DNA from: Prochilodus magdalenae
Lineage: Eukaryota > Chordata > Actinopteri > Characiformes > Prochilodontidae
NCBI GenBank assembly: GCA_024036415.1
Contig: JAMWET010000893.1
Location: 55,076-119,075 of the forward strand
DNA length: 64,000 bases
Direction: 5' to 3'
The notes beneath the pieces are model-generated. The model was not told the origin of the DNA and ran no database searches. It saw nothing but the letters and a program-made list of their open reading frames with translations. Positions 26,663 through 41,210 of this stretch are shown in pieces (position 1 is the stretch's first letter; each line of letters begins with the position of its first letter). The translations under genes were made by a program, and so were the position numbers.

Positions 26663-29568
26663 ACAACACTGAACGAACACAATCCCACCCCAGGCATCAG
26701 ATAGATAGATAGATAGATAGATACTTTATTGATCCCAGAGGGAAATTCAAGGCATCCAGTAGCAGATATACAAACCATACAGAAGCAACAACAGAAGCAA
26801 GATAGATTGTACAAACAGAGACAGAGACACAACACAAAGTATGAAAGTATAAAAATAGAGTCCTTAGTGTCTGGGTAAGGTATAAAGTATAAATGGAGGT
26901 AGTGGTAAACAATTTGCTAAGCAAATTAAGAAGATGGCTGTTGTCAGCCATATAGACAGTGCAAGTACGCAGTAATATAAATAATTTATCAGTGCAAAAA
27001 GTGTAAACAGTACAGAATGGAGTAGAATAATACAATATAAATAGAAATAGGGCATTTAGGAGGGAGTGTGTGCAGAGATGGGGGTGTGTCCATTGGAGGG
27101 ACCGGAATGAAAGAGTGTCCAGAGTTTTTCATTTGCTGTACTGAGAGGAGTTGAACAGTCTTATGGCCTGGGGGACAAAAGACTTTCTGAGTCTGTCTGT
27201 GGAGCAGGACTGGGACAGCAGTCTGCCACTGAATGAGCTCCTCTGCCTGATGATCGTGCTGTGCAGAGGATGGTGAACATTGTCCATGATGTGCAGCAGC
27301 TTGCTGAGGGCTCTCCTCTCTGCCCAGTGGTGTTAAGGACTCCAGCTCTAGTCCCAGCACAGAACCAGCTTTCCTCACCAGCCTGTCGAGTCGTCCAGCA
27401 TCCCTCTTGCTGATACTGCCTCCCCAACACACCACAGCATAGAAGAGGACGCTGGCTACCACAGACTGGTAGAACATCAGCAGGAGTTTTCTGGCAGATC
27501 CTGAAGGACCCCAGCCTCCTGAGGAAGTACAGTCTGCTCTGTGCTTTCTTGTAGACTATGTCAGTGTTTACTGACCAGTCCAGCCTCTCGTCCAGGTGCA
27601 CACCAAGGTATCTGTAGGACCTGACCACCTCCACATCAACCCCCTTGATGGAGATTGGCTGCTGAGAGGGCCTGGACCTCCTGAAGTCTATACACATCTC
27701 CTTGGTTTTGGTGATGTTCAGCTTCAGATGGTTGGTAGTGCACCACTCCACAAAGTCCTCAACCAGGCTTCTGTACTCCCTCTCCTGACCATTACGCACA
27801 CACCCCACGATTGCAGTGTCATCAGAGAACTTCTGCATGTGGCATAACTCCGAGTTGTATTTGAAGTCCGATGTGTACAGGGTGAACAGGACTGGAGAGA
27901 GAACAGTCCCCTGTGGTGCTCCTGTGCTGCTGATCACCGTATCAGAGGAGCAGTCCCTGATCCTGACATGCTGTGGTCTCCCGGTGAGGTAGTCAGTGAT
28001 CCAGGTGACCAGGTGCATGTCCACCTCCATCTTCATCAGCTTGTCTCTCAGTAGTAGGTGACAGATATTTAATGTTGTACAGCAGGTAGAGAATGCACTG
28101 TACCAGAGATGGGGGAGTGGGGCGGGGAGACAGGGGGAGAGAGAGAGAAATGTTCAGCTAAAGAGAGTCATAAACAGTTGGTAAGAAGTTTTAAAGAAAA
28201 GATGGTGTTAGTAAGTTTCTTTAGTGTCAGCAAAGTGGCTTGTCGAATTGATAGCTAGAAGATGTCAGAAATGTGCAGTAAGTGGCTTTAAAGTACACAA
28301 AAGTACATTGCATTTGTCTTATCTCGTTTACTTTGTGGTCCACATCCTACGCCAGCTTTAGTGTGTCTTCAGAACAGGTCAGCAAAACATCATTCATCAA
28401 ACAACAACATCAAGGAAGCAGATCTCACCACAGTCAGGCTAAAACACCATGTTGTGGCCTTCTATGCATGCAGTGCTTTCCCTTATATGGCTTTGAAGTC
28501 GAGGTAACACACAATGAATACACACGCTCTCTCTCACTCACTCATCTTCTAAACTGCTGTATCTTTCTGGGTCACCGGGGTGCCGGAGCCCATCCCAAAA
28601 TGCAATGGGCAGTAGGCAGGAAACATCCTGGACAGGCCACCAATCCACTGCAGAAGAATGAATATGTAGAAGAGATAAATGAATATCCCCTCATAATAGT
28701 CTATAATCAAACCAATAGTCTGAGACAACCAAATAAAGTCAATAGTCACCCAAATCTTTCAAATCTTGTTTGAAAAAACATTGCCAAATCTTATTTCAGC
28801 CCACTCAAACCACATCCATGTCTTCACTAAGGCTGAGCAGACATGTCAGTGTGGTTTAGGACCTGGTATGACTTACTGTGAACTATAAAAATGAACAAAA
28901 CCTTTCTGTGCAGCCCAGTGCTGCAGGCAGACACCTTAGACTTTAGATGTGTGTTGGAGAGGCACACAGGCATATAGTTGATACAGAATATGTACTTATG
29001 TTGCTTAATAATAGAAAAATGCTGCTGATGCTGATTTTGTGTCAAACTGAAGGTGTTTTTAAATGATTCAAATTGTTTTAAATAATCAAGGAAGAGGAGG
29101 TCTAATCTAGCGTTCATATACCTCTGTGATCTGTGTGCATGCCAAAGAGGGCCAGATTCTGTGGGAAAGACAAATTTATCCCACTGTCTCAAATGACTGA
29201 CAATAGTGTTCAGCTGTGATGTGAGGATTTTGTTCATTTTTATGGTTCACAGTAAGTTATAATAGAAGTGGCAGGTCAAGTGAAGTATTAGGGGTGTATT
29301 TATAGAGAAGTGAGTTTCAACACTAAACTAAAGAAGCAATGTAGACCAAACATATGGCTGATCGAGTACACGTGGGCTAAATGTTGTATAAATTAAATTC
29401 GACAGAATAGACACGCTAAATATCTAAATACGTACATTACGTTAAGTGCCTAGAATACACTTTGTTCTTTCGCACCTCTGGCCTGTTATCATTCTAACAC
29501 CAGGGTCAAAGGTAGTTCACAAGTTTCTGGTCAGAAATATAGGCATGTCTCTGTGGTGTCAGCGTGCT

Positions 29569-29636
<68 letters not shown>

Positions 29637-32600
29637 ATATCATAAAGGAAACACTTTGTATTTTTACAGTGCATTATTCCATTGATGTTTCTTTAAAACC
29701 GCTAAGATGAAAAACCTCCAGTGAAAGGCTTTTATGGAAACAAAAGCGGTTCTCCTCTCATTCCAAATAACAGTTTTGGCTTCTTCGTTACCAACAATGC
29801 TGAAAATGCCCTTGGATGGTGTGCTGCTGGACACATACAGAGTTATTTCCTTCTATAATGAACATGGCTCTCATTTGCCTAATAAGCCCCTCACACAGTG
29901 GTATGTTTGAAATGTGATTGGTTGCGATGCGTAGTTGTTTTGGAAAATATCAAATTGCATTTTTCAGACTGACACTGTGATTTGATTTGCAATTATTTAC
30001 TATAAATAAAGGCACCTGTTTTTTAACCAAGAACCAGAATGTTTAGTTTTTCTGACAAGTAGCTAAACATTATGCATTTTGTATGTTGGCTAAATTTCCC
30101 CTTGTTAAATTAACTGTTGATAGTGCAGGCTGTAATGATATTCGTAGCTCATGGGTTTGAAAATTGTCATTTCAATACAAATATTGTTCATCTTTCGGCT
30201 CTAGGTTGGGGGCATGATCAAGTGATATTTCAGACTGTCTCTCAAGTTTGTAAGTCAAAGAGCTGAGGTCATGATCATTCATGAGGTCAATGCCCAGAGG
30301 AGGTTGCTGTAAAGATTTAGCCTGTGTACCGGGGTATTCACTTTAAGCAACGGTGCCAGCTAAATGACGAAAGGCCTTTAATGCCAAGTGAGAGAGATAG
30401 AAGGGAAATAAATACAGACCACACCATAACCAGGAGAGCGAGAAGACGATGTTGAGAATGTTGGTGTGTTCCTATTCTTTTATTACCACTGCTATATCTC
30501 TCAATCTCTTGTCTCTCTCTCTTGTTCTCTCTTTTTCTGTCTCTCTCTTTTTCTCACTCTCACTCCCAATCCACAACAGCACATTAGCAAGATACGCTCC
30601 ATTACGAAATATAACACTCGTGGAGGTGATATTAGGTCCATTTAGAGCTCCAAACATCCTCCCTACAGTCTCACAAACCGACACACTCGCACACACTCAT
30701 ACACACACACACACCCACCTTTCTCTCTCTCCCACTCCAGCTCCATCGCTCTCTCTTCCCGTCCCGTCTTGCATGTTTAATGAAGGTCCATGCACAGTAG
30801 CTGTCACGGTGTGCCACTCAAACACGTAAGAAGGCGTTAGGAAGATGAACACTATAAGAAAGCCTTTTTGAGCATCAAGGACGAAGAATCCGCGAGCAAA
30901 ACAGCCGAATGTGGCTAATCTTCTTTTTAAGAGAATTCCAATAGGACAAACTTTAGAATGCAGCCTGTCTGCTTCAGTCAGACCTGTTTTATTGATCTTC
31001 CCCATCTGTGATGAATCCTCAATTAGGCCTGTGGCAGACTGCAGGGAACGACCCATTCATTTGAGTTTAGCCATGCTGCATTGAGTTATGTTCATTGCTA
31101 GCCCGAGAACATTGCAAAAACTATTGCGCACACAGACCTGTACCTGTATATTACACCTCTTATACCAGTTTTGTGGGTTCATGTGCCCAATACAGTCACT
31201 GGTTCATTGGTACATGAGCGACTCTTTATCCTTTACGAATAAACAGGATGCTTTTGAAGATATACAGTCATTTATGCAGTGTTATTGATTTTCCAAGTGA
31301 ACATAAGTACACATCCAGTATAGGAAAAAGAGTTTTGGACATTTGTAATGCACAGTTACTGTTGTGTTGTTAAACGTGGTCTGTGAAAAGATAAATTTAA
31401 TGTTTTTTTTCTCAGTGAGTAGAAATTTTTACAGAAAAATGTCATAATTACATTTGTTCCTTGTAGAGGATGTGTTAACGTGCCATTTGACTAGAAGCGT
31501 TGTTGTTGTTGGCTGTACTGTGTTTAAAAAGCAGTGCAGAGACACTAATTTGAATGGGTGGGGCTAAACTGCTGTAATGAAATCCTGTTTGCATTCTCAC
31601 TGAGGCACTCCTGTCAATCAAATGCTGTGGGTGGGGTTTTGTAGTCCGGGGACATGGTTTAGGTTGAGTGGATGAGTCTATACTTTTGCGATACAGAGCA
31701 GAGGGAGCAGAGTTTGTTGCTTGTTTACATGCAATACAAAGCTAGCAATAGCAAACATTCGCTAACCAGGGCAAGGATAATTTGGTCAAATGTGATTATT
31801 GTGTGGAAGTGACTGACTAGAAGGGCTTCCGGCTGCACAAGCACCCCTTTTGCTTAGAGTATCACAGTACAATGACTAGAATTTAGTTTCTATTCAAGAG
31901 TAATTTTTTAAATAATCAAAATATATTCATATGTGCTATAATGAGTAACTAAAATGAAAACTCCTGTTACAGGCACATCCTATACTATTGCGAACAAATG
32001 CACAGATCTGCTGTTCTTCCATATGACAGAACAGTAATAAAAGGCTTGGTGAGAGGAGATCAGGACAAAAGGGCACACCCCACCGCTTAATACTCGCTGA
32101 GGAATGGACACACACACACACACATCACTGGCTAATGCCCACCAGGGAGACTGTAGGAATGGCATTGGCCAGCATCTTTGGGTAGAAAGGGGGAGGGCAG
32201 AGGGCACGGTGCCAGCACTGTCCGCTCCTTCATTAGCTCTGTGATGGGAGAGTCACAGACCGCCGTGCATACAAAATCGGCTGTGTGTGAGGACATTGGT
32301 GTGGGAAGAGTGTTTATTTACTTTAGCCAGTTTTGAGTCACTTCCTTCCTCCTGACCTCCAAATTAATGCACAGGTGCCAGTGTATGCAAGAGATCAAAT
32401 ATTGGCTGTGTTCTCCAAAAACATGGCTACACATCTCCTATCAGTTCGGAGTAATTCGTGCTCAGAAGTGTTGCCACACACTCAGTGTAAAGCCCTCAAA
32501 ATGCATCCTTCTCAGAAATCCTCGGGAATCCTTCTCAGAGTCCTGTATCTGCTCCACACTGACCCCAAGTGGCTGACCACAGTTTTCAAACATGACTGAT

Positions 32601-33512
32601 CTCTCATCTGCTTTTCTGCAATCCTTCGCATCAAACCGCCAAGGCGAACACCTGTCACATCCCTCTTTTAAACCCACTTTACAGTGGCAGTGCTCTCAAT
32701 ATGCCCCTACAGATGTTTCAGTGTGCTTCATCACTTGCAGTGTCGGCCGTTATTGTTTTACCCTTGAGAAAGAGGAGGAAATGAAATTAAAGCAGCTCAT
32801 AAAAGGCAAAAACAGATTTTTCTGGAAAGTTTTTAATGTTTTGGATGATTTAATGTCATTTTTAAATTCCCATATAGCCTGGCCTCTATCACCATGCACC
32901 CAGCTGCTTACCCTGAATCCTAGATCATGATGACATCTGATATATTAAAGCACACATATTTGATCTTGGTGTAGAGAGGTCATGTGACTACAGGCGATTG
33001 ATAAAGGCAGATTAAACAGCAAGACAACACGAGAGCAATTACTGACGCTGCACATGGATATTTGTGAATATGCTAATCTCTGTAAAAGTGCCCACCCACT
33101 GAGAACAAAAGAAATTAATGTTCATCAGCTCTCTCTGTCACCCATCCTCCTTTCCTTTTTGTTCTCTCATGCTCTTTCTCTCTCTCTCTATCCCATTCAC
33201 ACTGTGTCTTGCTTTCTCTTTTTTTCTTTCTTTTCTTGTCTCCTTTTATTTTCATTGCTTTCAGCATGCAATCAGTGTAATTCTGTAGTAATCATTTTCA
33301 TCACTAACCACTGCAGACGGTGCAGGCCAGAGCAGGAAAGCTGTGACATGATCTTGTACCACACATTGTTATTGTAGTGCAAGGCTCGGCCTGGAGGTGA
33401 AGACCTTAGTTTAAAGATAAAGGAAGCAGAATGAAAGACTTTTAAATAAAAGTGGTGTAGTGCTACTAGTAATACTTATACTCATACTCATAGATATTTG
33501 ATCATGTCCTAT

Positions 33513-33578
<66 letters not shown>

Positions 33579-34179
33579 AGGACGATAGAGAGAAGCCTTC
33601 ACAACTATATGCACTTGTAGTTTCAGTATTATTTCAGTGAGGGCTTCTTAGCATTGAGTTGTTTTCTCACAGTGGACCACAGTGGAAACACTTGTGAGTG
33701 TTTTCAGATCTGAATCAGGAATGGAACTTGATGTTCTACTCTCTAGCTCTCAAAGAGCAAAGCTTCAAGTGCTGTTCATCTGATCGTAATTGTGCTGGTG
33801 GTCTACCAGGTCTTAGTTGTTAGGAGTACTATTTACTCTATATCTCTTAATACATTTTCAGCTCCCAATTTAACCACTTGTTTTCCTTTCAAGTGGGCTG
33901 TCCTCCTCCAAGTGGACTATCTATCATCTAATGTTCGTAGAAATATCTCCTGAAGACCTGAAGTTTGGGGCCATTTTTAGGGCCAACTTTGCACAATAAT
34001 ATAAAGATGCACTCAGCTCACCACTCTGTACTCTCATATTTTGAATATGAAATTCAAGCAGTGCAATTGCATTAGCATTATTGAAAAAATGTCCCCTCTC
34101 TCTCTCGCTCTCGCTCCCTCTCGCTCGCTCTATCCCCCTCTCTCTCTCTCTCTCTCTCTCTCCCCCTCTCTCTTTCTCC

Positions 34180-34273
<94 letters not shown>

Positions 34274-37200
34274 CCCATGTTATCAGCTCTACTTACCATA
34301 TATAAGAACCTTGTAGTTCGACAGTTACAGGCTGTTTCTCTGCAAACTTTGTTCCCCACCTTGTACACCGTTCTTCAATAATTAGCAGCTACAGGACCCC
34401 CACAGAGCAGGTGTGATTTGGGTGGTAGATCATTCTCAGAACTACATTGACACTGACGTGGTGGTGGTGTCCTAGTGAGTGGATCACACACAGCAGGACT
34501 GCTACTGGTTGGTAGACTGTTCTCAGTCCAGCAGTGACACTGGGGTGTTTAAAAACTCCAGCAGCACCCCTGTGTCTGGTCTACTCACACCAGCAGGTAA
34601 ACAGTGAGTGTGGAGACATGGAGTTGGAGAAACATTTCTAAGTTAGTTTGTGTTTATTGTGAATAAACACAGGGTTTCAGTTTGGACTCTGACTGGGCCA
34701 AAGCAATCAGTAAAAACGAGTGTACTTTTCAGATCCATTTTTATACATGCTAAAAAATCTTCTCAACTTTATAGCAACAGGTTTAGTGTTCACTCCTTTA
34801 GTATTAAAGAAGGCAGCATCTGTACTGTGCAGAGAGGTATTCTGTGTATACCGACACTAAAAGTTTTACTGTTTCTTTTTTTTTAAAACAAGAATATAAA
34901 ACAATCACTCTCTCTGTCTGTCTCTCTCACACATGGTGAACTTAGTTATGTGGTTGGTGTAGCTCAGTGGATAACACCGCTACCCACTAGGGAACCACCA
35001 CCACATGTGAGAGATTGGGGTTCGAATCCTGGTCTAGGTGGCTATGCTGTGCTACACCAGTAAGAGTCCTTGGGCAAGACTCCTAACACTACACTGGCCC
35101 ACCTGTAATATGAATACCCTTGTAAGTCGCTCTGGATAAGAGCGTCAGCTAAATGCCATAAATGTGAATGTGTTTCAAGGACTGTGCTCTAAGAGTTATT
35201 AGGCTGTCAGTCAGCTGTCACACTCACGTAGAAGAAACAGCAAAACACAGCTAATATGCATTCTCTAGCTTTTACACACCCAGGTTTCATCAGTCAAAGT
35301 GCATTTCTCGCAGTGATTATGTTATATATATATATATATCCTCTGTGGCTTGTGCACATTGTCATCGTGTTTTTCATCTTGCTTGCAGGGTTTCTTCGAT
35401 GCCCACAAAGACCTGATCAACCAGTATGGCAGAGTATGTGGGTAAGTTAGGCCAGAATGGAATGTTCCAACCACGGACCACTGGCACTCTAATGTTTTCC
35501 GTAAGATGAATAATATTAGTAGTTAAATATATGGGGGCGGAGGTTTGACATTTTGATGCATGTCTGTCATGTTGCTGAACGATGTTAAAGAAATGACATC
35601 ACATTAGAAGTGTGCTTGTAAGATTGTGGCTACAATTAGAATCCTTTGAGGGGAAAACAAATCAGATCTAGAGATTTATCTGCTCAGATTTTAAGTTTTC
35701 AGACATTTTAGGATCTTCTAAATAATGTCCGGCTAGTTCTGAGAGTCTTATGCGCTTTCATTCATCCGTTTGTGTCTGTTTTAGTCTTTTTAAACCACCT
35801 AATTTTGGTGATTTCTCCAGCTCCTCCTGAAGCTTTCAAGCTAGAATAAGCAAACCTAGCTTAAGGCATGTGGCCCATTTTCTCCAAACTGCTCTCCTTC
35901 TTACAATTTTAAAGCCGCGGCACCAAACTTTTATACGGGGCTTGAGGCTGTTGGCCCAGAATATGGCTCGGCTTTCCATTCGGATGGCCTCACTTCTGTT
36001 CCGTCTCTTTTATCGCTTCTTTTTCAACCCCAAAAGACCTTCATCAATTTTTAAAAGTCCCCCTTCCTACTGTTTTTTTTTTTTTTTTTCTTCCTTTATT
36101 TCTCATGTTCTTTCACTCAAGTTTGGCTTATAACTATCATTCTAGCCTTTATGCTGAAACCTTCCTGCCAGCTGTCTGCACACTGTGTTCTCTTCTTTAC
36201 GCACACTAACAGGCCTTCGTGTACTCTCCTGGACTTTTTCATAATCAGGCAGTGATAGCTGCTCACAGAGCTTCTAGTGTGTTTTGATTTAGCTCTGCAC
36301 TGTGCGATGGGCAGTGAGATTAGCTCGTGTTTGATACCACCGCCCGCTGCACAGAGATCAAAGGAAAGAGGGAGGCACCAAGCTCGCTGTGTTCAATACG
36401 AGCCAAGCGAAGGATCTGAGAGGGAAAGGCAGAGAGGGAGAGGAGCTGGATTTAGTGCTCGGACCGGAAAAGGAGGGGGGGTTGGCGACGGGACTAAGTC
36501 GGAAACGTGTGGATATATGTCAAAAGACATTACTACAGCTTTCAATTAGAGTAATCCAACAGCCTGAGACTGCTCCCAAAAAATCAAAGCCTTTGAAATA
36601 TATATCACTGTACTGCACTCTGAGTTATGCACTTGTCGGCTTCCAGTACATGATTATCAGTCATCAAAGGATGAGGTTAATAGAGGGAAGTCTCATAGAA
36701 CTTTCAGCACTTCTACAATCAGCCTACACCAACCGGAGAGCATGTTTTTCTCCCATAATTGCTTGAGAGTTTTTTGATATACTATTTGTTGGAAACATTC
36801 TAGAGGGAATTTGAGAACCTGAGAATAATACAAAGATTCTTGAAAAAGCCCTTGGTTTTCACCCATTTGTGAAAAACCCGTACATTATGTGAATCATAAA
36901 AAAGTTCATTCATAACAAGGGAACTCGCCTGTCACCCTGCTTGCAAAGAACTCTTTGTAGCACCTTTGTATTTAAGAGTGTAGCCTTTAAGAGCTAGTGG
37001 GACGTAAATGGTCTTATAGTTCTAGAACCACACTAACAGACATCTTTAGAATTCCAGCCGTTCTAGAACCACACAGACTTATACAGCTGTAGAATGGCAG
37101 CGCTTCAAGAAACTTCTAGAACCACACAGACATATACACCCTTGTAGTTTCAGCACCCCTAGAACATCACAGACTTGTGCTGTCTTAAAATTCAGCCTTT

Positions 37201-39873
37201 CTAGAACCACTGTCCTTTAAGGCCTTAAAGTTTTGACCCTTCTAGAACCACACAAACGTATACAGCCTTAAAATCTCAGCTTTTCTAGAAACACACAAAC
37301 CTATACAGCCTTAACATTTCAGCACTTCTGAACCGCACAAATTATACAGCCTAGAACCACACAAACAATCACACAGGCTTCAGTTTCAGCACTTCTAGAG
37401 TCATTATAACTCTGCTAAGAAAAAGGAGATTTTACTCTCAGGAATGTGCCCTGACTACATCTTTTCAACTGCTATTTTTTTGGAAACATCTTGAAATGTC
37501 TGGCTGCAGACCAGAGGTTGGGAGCATTCTTAAAGAGGCTTTCTTCCCCATGTAAAAAAAAAACATTGCCACAGATTGCAGGGCTTCTGGGATCACTGCC
37601 ATGGCATCCTGGCCACTAGGCATCTCTGTAGACATGGGATTCAGACTCCCTAAAAATACACGTTAAGACTACTAGCAGACCATTAGAGCAGGTGCACTCA
37701 TAGATAAACTGCTAACGACTTTAGTGTTTATGTCTGCCTGGCCTAATAAGGCCTGTGAGATGTAAATTTAAATAGAATGAAAGCCTGTTCACCAGCAATA
37801 TAAACTGTAGCCTCTGCATAACAAGAAGATTATATGGTCTGGAGTATTTCATTGTTTCAGTTTTTGCCTGTAAGGTTTTGTATCCAATTATCGCTGCTTA
37901 ATAAAGACGTCCAATTATCTACTTTTTCCTGCAAAACTCTTTCTCATTAAAAAAAGCCAGTTAATAAGCACAAGTTTCTTTATAGGGAGAGGAGGATGTC
38001 CCAGAACACACACATACACATACACAAGCCAGAACTGAGACATAACCTGAGCAAAGGAGCTCAGTTTGACACTGACATGAAGCATAGGTAAGGCAAGCAT
38101 TTATCCAGAGGCCTGTGTTTTCGAGGGTGTCCCGAGGGTGCAGTGCCATATATGCCTGGGAGAAGAAAGAAATGGCCGACTACAGTATTTGTGCCTTTAG
38201 GCCCAGTGTGTATAAGTGTGTTAGTTGTCTTTTATGCACTATACTATACACTGTCCACCACTAACTGCTCGGTCCTGAGGCACAAGGTTTAAAAAGCAGA
38301 GTAAAATAATAGCGGTGTCAGAAAGCCTAACACAAAACCAGAAAATGAATGCTCAGTAACAAAGCTGTAGTGGTGTTAATGAATAAAGTGCTTTCCTTTT
38401 AAAATCCTTCTACATGGGTGTTTTTTATTCCCACTAAGAGGATAGTCTGTGAAAAGTCGGTGAAATGATAATGTTACAGTGTGTACATTTTATTTTAGTA
38501 GTCCACCAGGATAGATTTACATTCTTCAGTTCTATTTTTCTCTGTCCGGAACGCTTCGTTAGAGCTTCAGTGTCTTTAAACCCCACTTCCCAAGCAGCCA
38601 TTCCAGCTCTGATTGATTCATCAGCCTACTCGCAGTTCTGACTGGTCAACTGCCAGAGCAGTATTCTGCTAAAATGGTGGGCAGTATGGTTTGTGTTATG
38701 AGATTACGTCATCTTGTAACAAAGAACAGGACTGGAATTCCAACAAGGTGTTTCAGGCAGCTGAGAAATGTGTTTTGTGTGGGGAAGAGTTTGTGCGCTC
38801 AGCTTGTACAATGTAATTTTGTTATTTTCTAAGTTGACTTACTATAAAACACACCTCTGGAAGGGGATACACCGGAAAAGCATGGCGGGTCCCTTTAAGT
38901 CTGTCAACAACACGTATTTTAAGACTGTAATAATAATTTTGTAGAAAAACCATGCAAATACAGTTGCTATGAGTTGCTTAGAAACGAATAAATAGATCAA
39001 ATGCCTAATCAGCTGCACATGTAATACAGACAGGTTTATAAGTATTTGGACAGTCACCGCCACAACTGGTTTGAAATGAAGCAGCCGAGACGTGATTGAA
39101 GTGGCTCTTTTAAGCACTTCTAAGAACATTACATTTCTGTGCTTTAAGAGTTGTATTTGCTGTATGTTTTTGCTGTATGCTGGATGTACTTCATTTTGGT
39201 AGAAATTAGTCTTAGTTTTTTTTCTGTCCAGTGAATTTTGGCCCAGAACAGGACAGACTTTTTTGAGGGTTTTTTTTGTTTTTTGTTTTTTTTAGCAAAG
39301 TCTATTTTGGCTATTTTGTTCTTCAGTGTTACTAGTGTTTTGCGTCTTGAGATAAATCTTCTGTGTTTACATTCATGCAGGCGTCTCTTGCGTGTAGATT
39401 TATGCCAGCCTTTAACTAGAATAGATGTTGTCTATAGATGTTGTTTTCCTCACCACTGAGAGAATTCTGGAGTCATCCACTTTATTGTCTTCAGGGGTCT
39501 TTCAGGCTGGTAGGTGTTGCAGTGTATTCCTCGTTTTTAGAATGTACCAGATTTATGATCTGGCCACTTCTAAAGTTTCTGCACATCACAGAGTTACAAC
39601 AATTGCATCACAGTGCAAATACTGATGGATCTGACTGCATCTCCAATCATGCTTTGCATAGCACTGCCTCAAATATTTATACATGCTGAGGAGAAGGGCA
39701 TATGTCATGCACATGGCCCATAAACTGTTCACCAGTTTCAAATATAAAACACAGGCAGAATGCACCTGAAACTGCCGTAAAAGACCGAGTACAACAGACC
39801 CCCTGTGTTCACATGCATAATGTTCTCGCCTGATATTACTGCAATAAAATTAATCTAACCATGTTTTGTATTA

Positions 39874-39926
<53 letters not shown>

Positions 39927-41179
39927 AATTATTTCCAGTTATTATCTAGGCAGACGGCCAGTGGTGATAGTAGCTGACCCAGACATGCTCAGGCAGATTA
40001 TGGTGAAGGAGTTCCATAAGTTTCCCAACAGAATGGTGAGTGTTATTTACATATTTACACAAACACACACACATACAAACACACATCCACAATTTCATAT
40101 GTCCTGATTTGAATGCAGTGCCACTGTAGAGCTGTATCGGTTTTAATGGAATCTCTGCAGTTCCTTTCATCAGTCATTTCCTAAAACATTAAATGAGTTT
40201 AACATTTGAAAAAATAAATAAATCTAAACATAACCTTTTTACAGTGCTTATTGTATATGTTAATATGCAAATAAATATTGGTTAGGAGTGTGTTCTTTGC
40301 AGAGGATGCTTTAGCTTATTTCAAATATGTAAATCAACTAAATGTAATTTAATCAGGGGGGCCCAACTTTTCCATACGACTGTATATAATTCCAAGCAGT
40401 GATTTCAAACTTTTGAACAGTAGTGTTACTCTCTTTTACTAACTCTTTTTATTGGTATCATTGAATAATCAGTAATCAGTGAATAAGGAATCAGTAATCA
40501 GTAACAATAATCAGCAGTAAATGTCAGTATGTCTTTCACAAAGCCTTACAAAAGTATTTATAAAATCACTGTTTGTTCCAAAAAGAGCAGGCACATTCAC
40601 AGATGGACCCCAGGAGGAGGCTTGAGCCCCTGCTCCTTTGCTGGTATTCTTGAAGATGATTTGTTTATTTCAATTATTTGTTACTTTTGGGAAAAAACTC
40701 TTAACACAATGTTTGCATTGCTGTAAAAAGCCTGTACATGTCTGTCTATGGACATGAAATAAGCAATGCATATAATAATTATTGCTCTACACCTTTAGTG
40801 CATGAGGAGAGGAAGAACCTATAGATGTCTACATAGTGAGAGGTTTGTCAGTGTGGCTGGGGTTGGAGCACCGCATGACTCCCCCAGGCCAGTGAGGTCA
40901 CTGCTAATGATCACATGACTTATTTATCAAAGCACGAGGCCAGGTCTGAAGCTAGTCTTGGCCTGTGAGCAAAGCCTGCTGGATAATGCCAAAGGGGAAT
41001 GATGACAGCAGGACCAAATCAATACTGAGACCGTGTGCAGTGCTGTACCTCGAGCATGCCTTTTCCATGTTTAAAAAGCCCAGTAGTTCATAAATACTAT
41101 ATCTCAGCCAGTGACCCACGCAGTGCAATGCTGTGTGACTTTGGTCAGCGCTCTGAAAATGGCTGTGTGCGTGTGTGTG

Positions 41180-41210
<31 letters not shown>

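Larger units (their letters stand above)
20186..35388 (+). other. tbxas1: tbxas1 intron 2 (15.2 kb), repeat-rich
   Basis: The intron is bounded by GTAAGG and TTGCAG. It contains the Tc1-like fossils, solo LTR candidate, LINE, microsatellites and SINE listed separately. In between (for example 20200-22200, 28700-29560, 29700-30450 and 31000-33100) I see no exon or RNA gene. Confidence 0.9.
35442..39938 (+). other. tbxas1: tbxas1 intron 3 (4.5 kb)
   Basis: Bounded by GTAAGT and TTTCCAG. It holds a 43-bp minisatellite, a few repeat fragments and a TG array at the acceptor. 36270-36540 is locally GC-rich without an identifiable gene. The remainder shows nothing I recognise. Confidence 0.9.

Noticed and set aside
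28282..28773. 163-codon plus-strand open frame
   Set aside because: No domain or signal, and part of it overlaps the interspersed repeat at 28535-28655.
34951..35040. tRNA gene suggested by A and B boxes
   Set aside because: The boxes are part of a SINE with a conserved tail, and two further copies exist. The acceptor stem and anticodon arm do not pair, and the spacing between the boxes is too long for a normal tRNA.
36277..36766. New coding exon or gene in intron 3
   Set aside because: No splice-consistent structure, no recognisable domain and low-complexity Arg/Gly/Glu composition.
37021..37405. CRISPR-like array
   Set aside because: Units are degenerate, contiguous and lack unique spacers. 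The context is a vertebrate intron.
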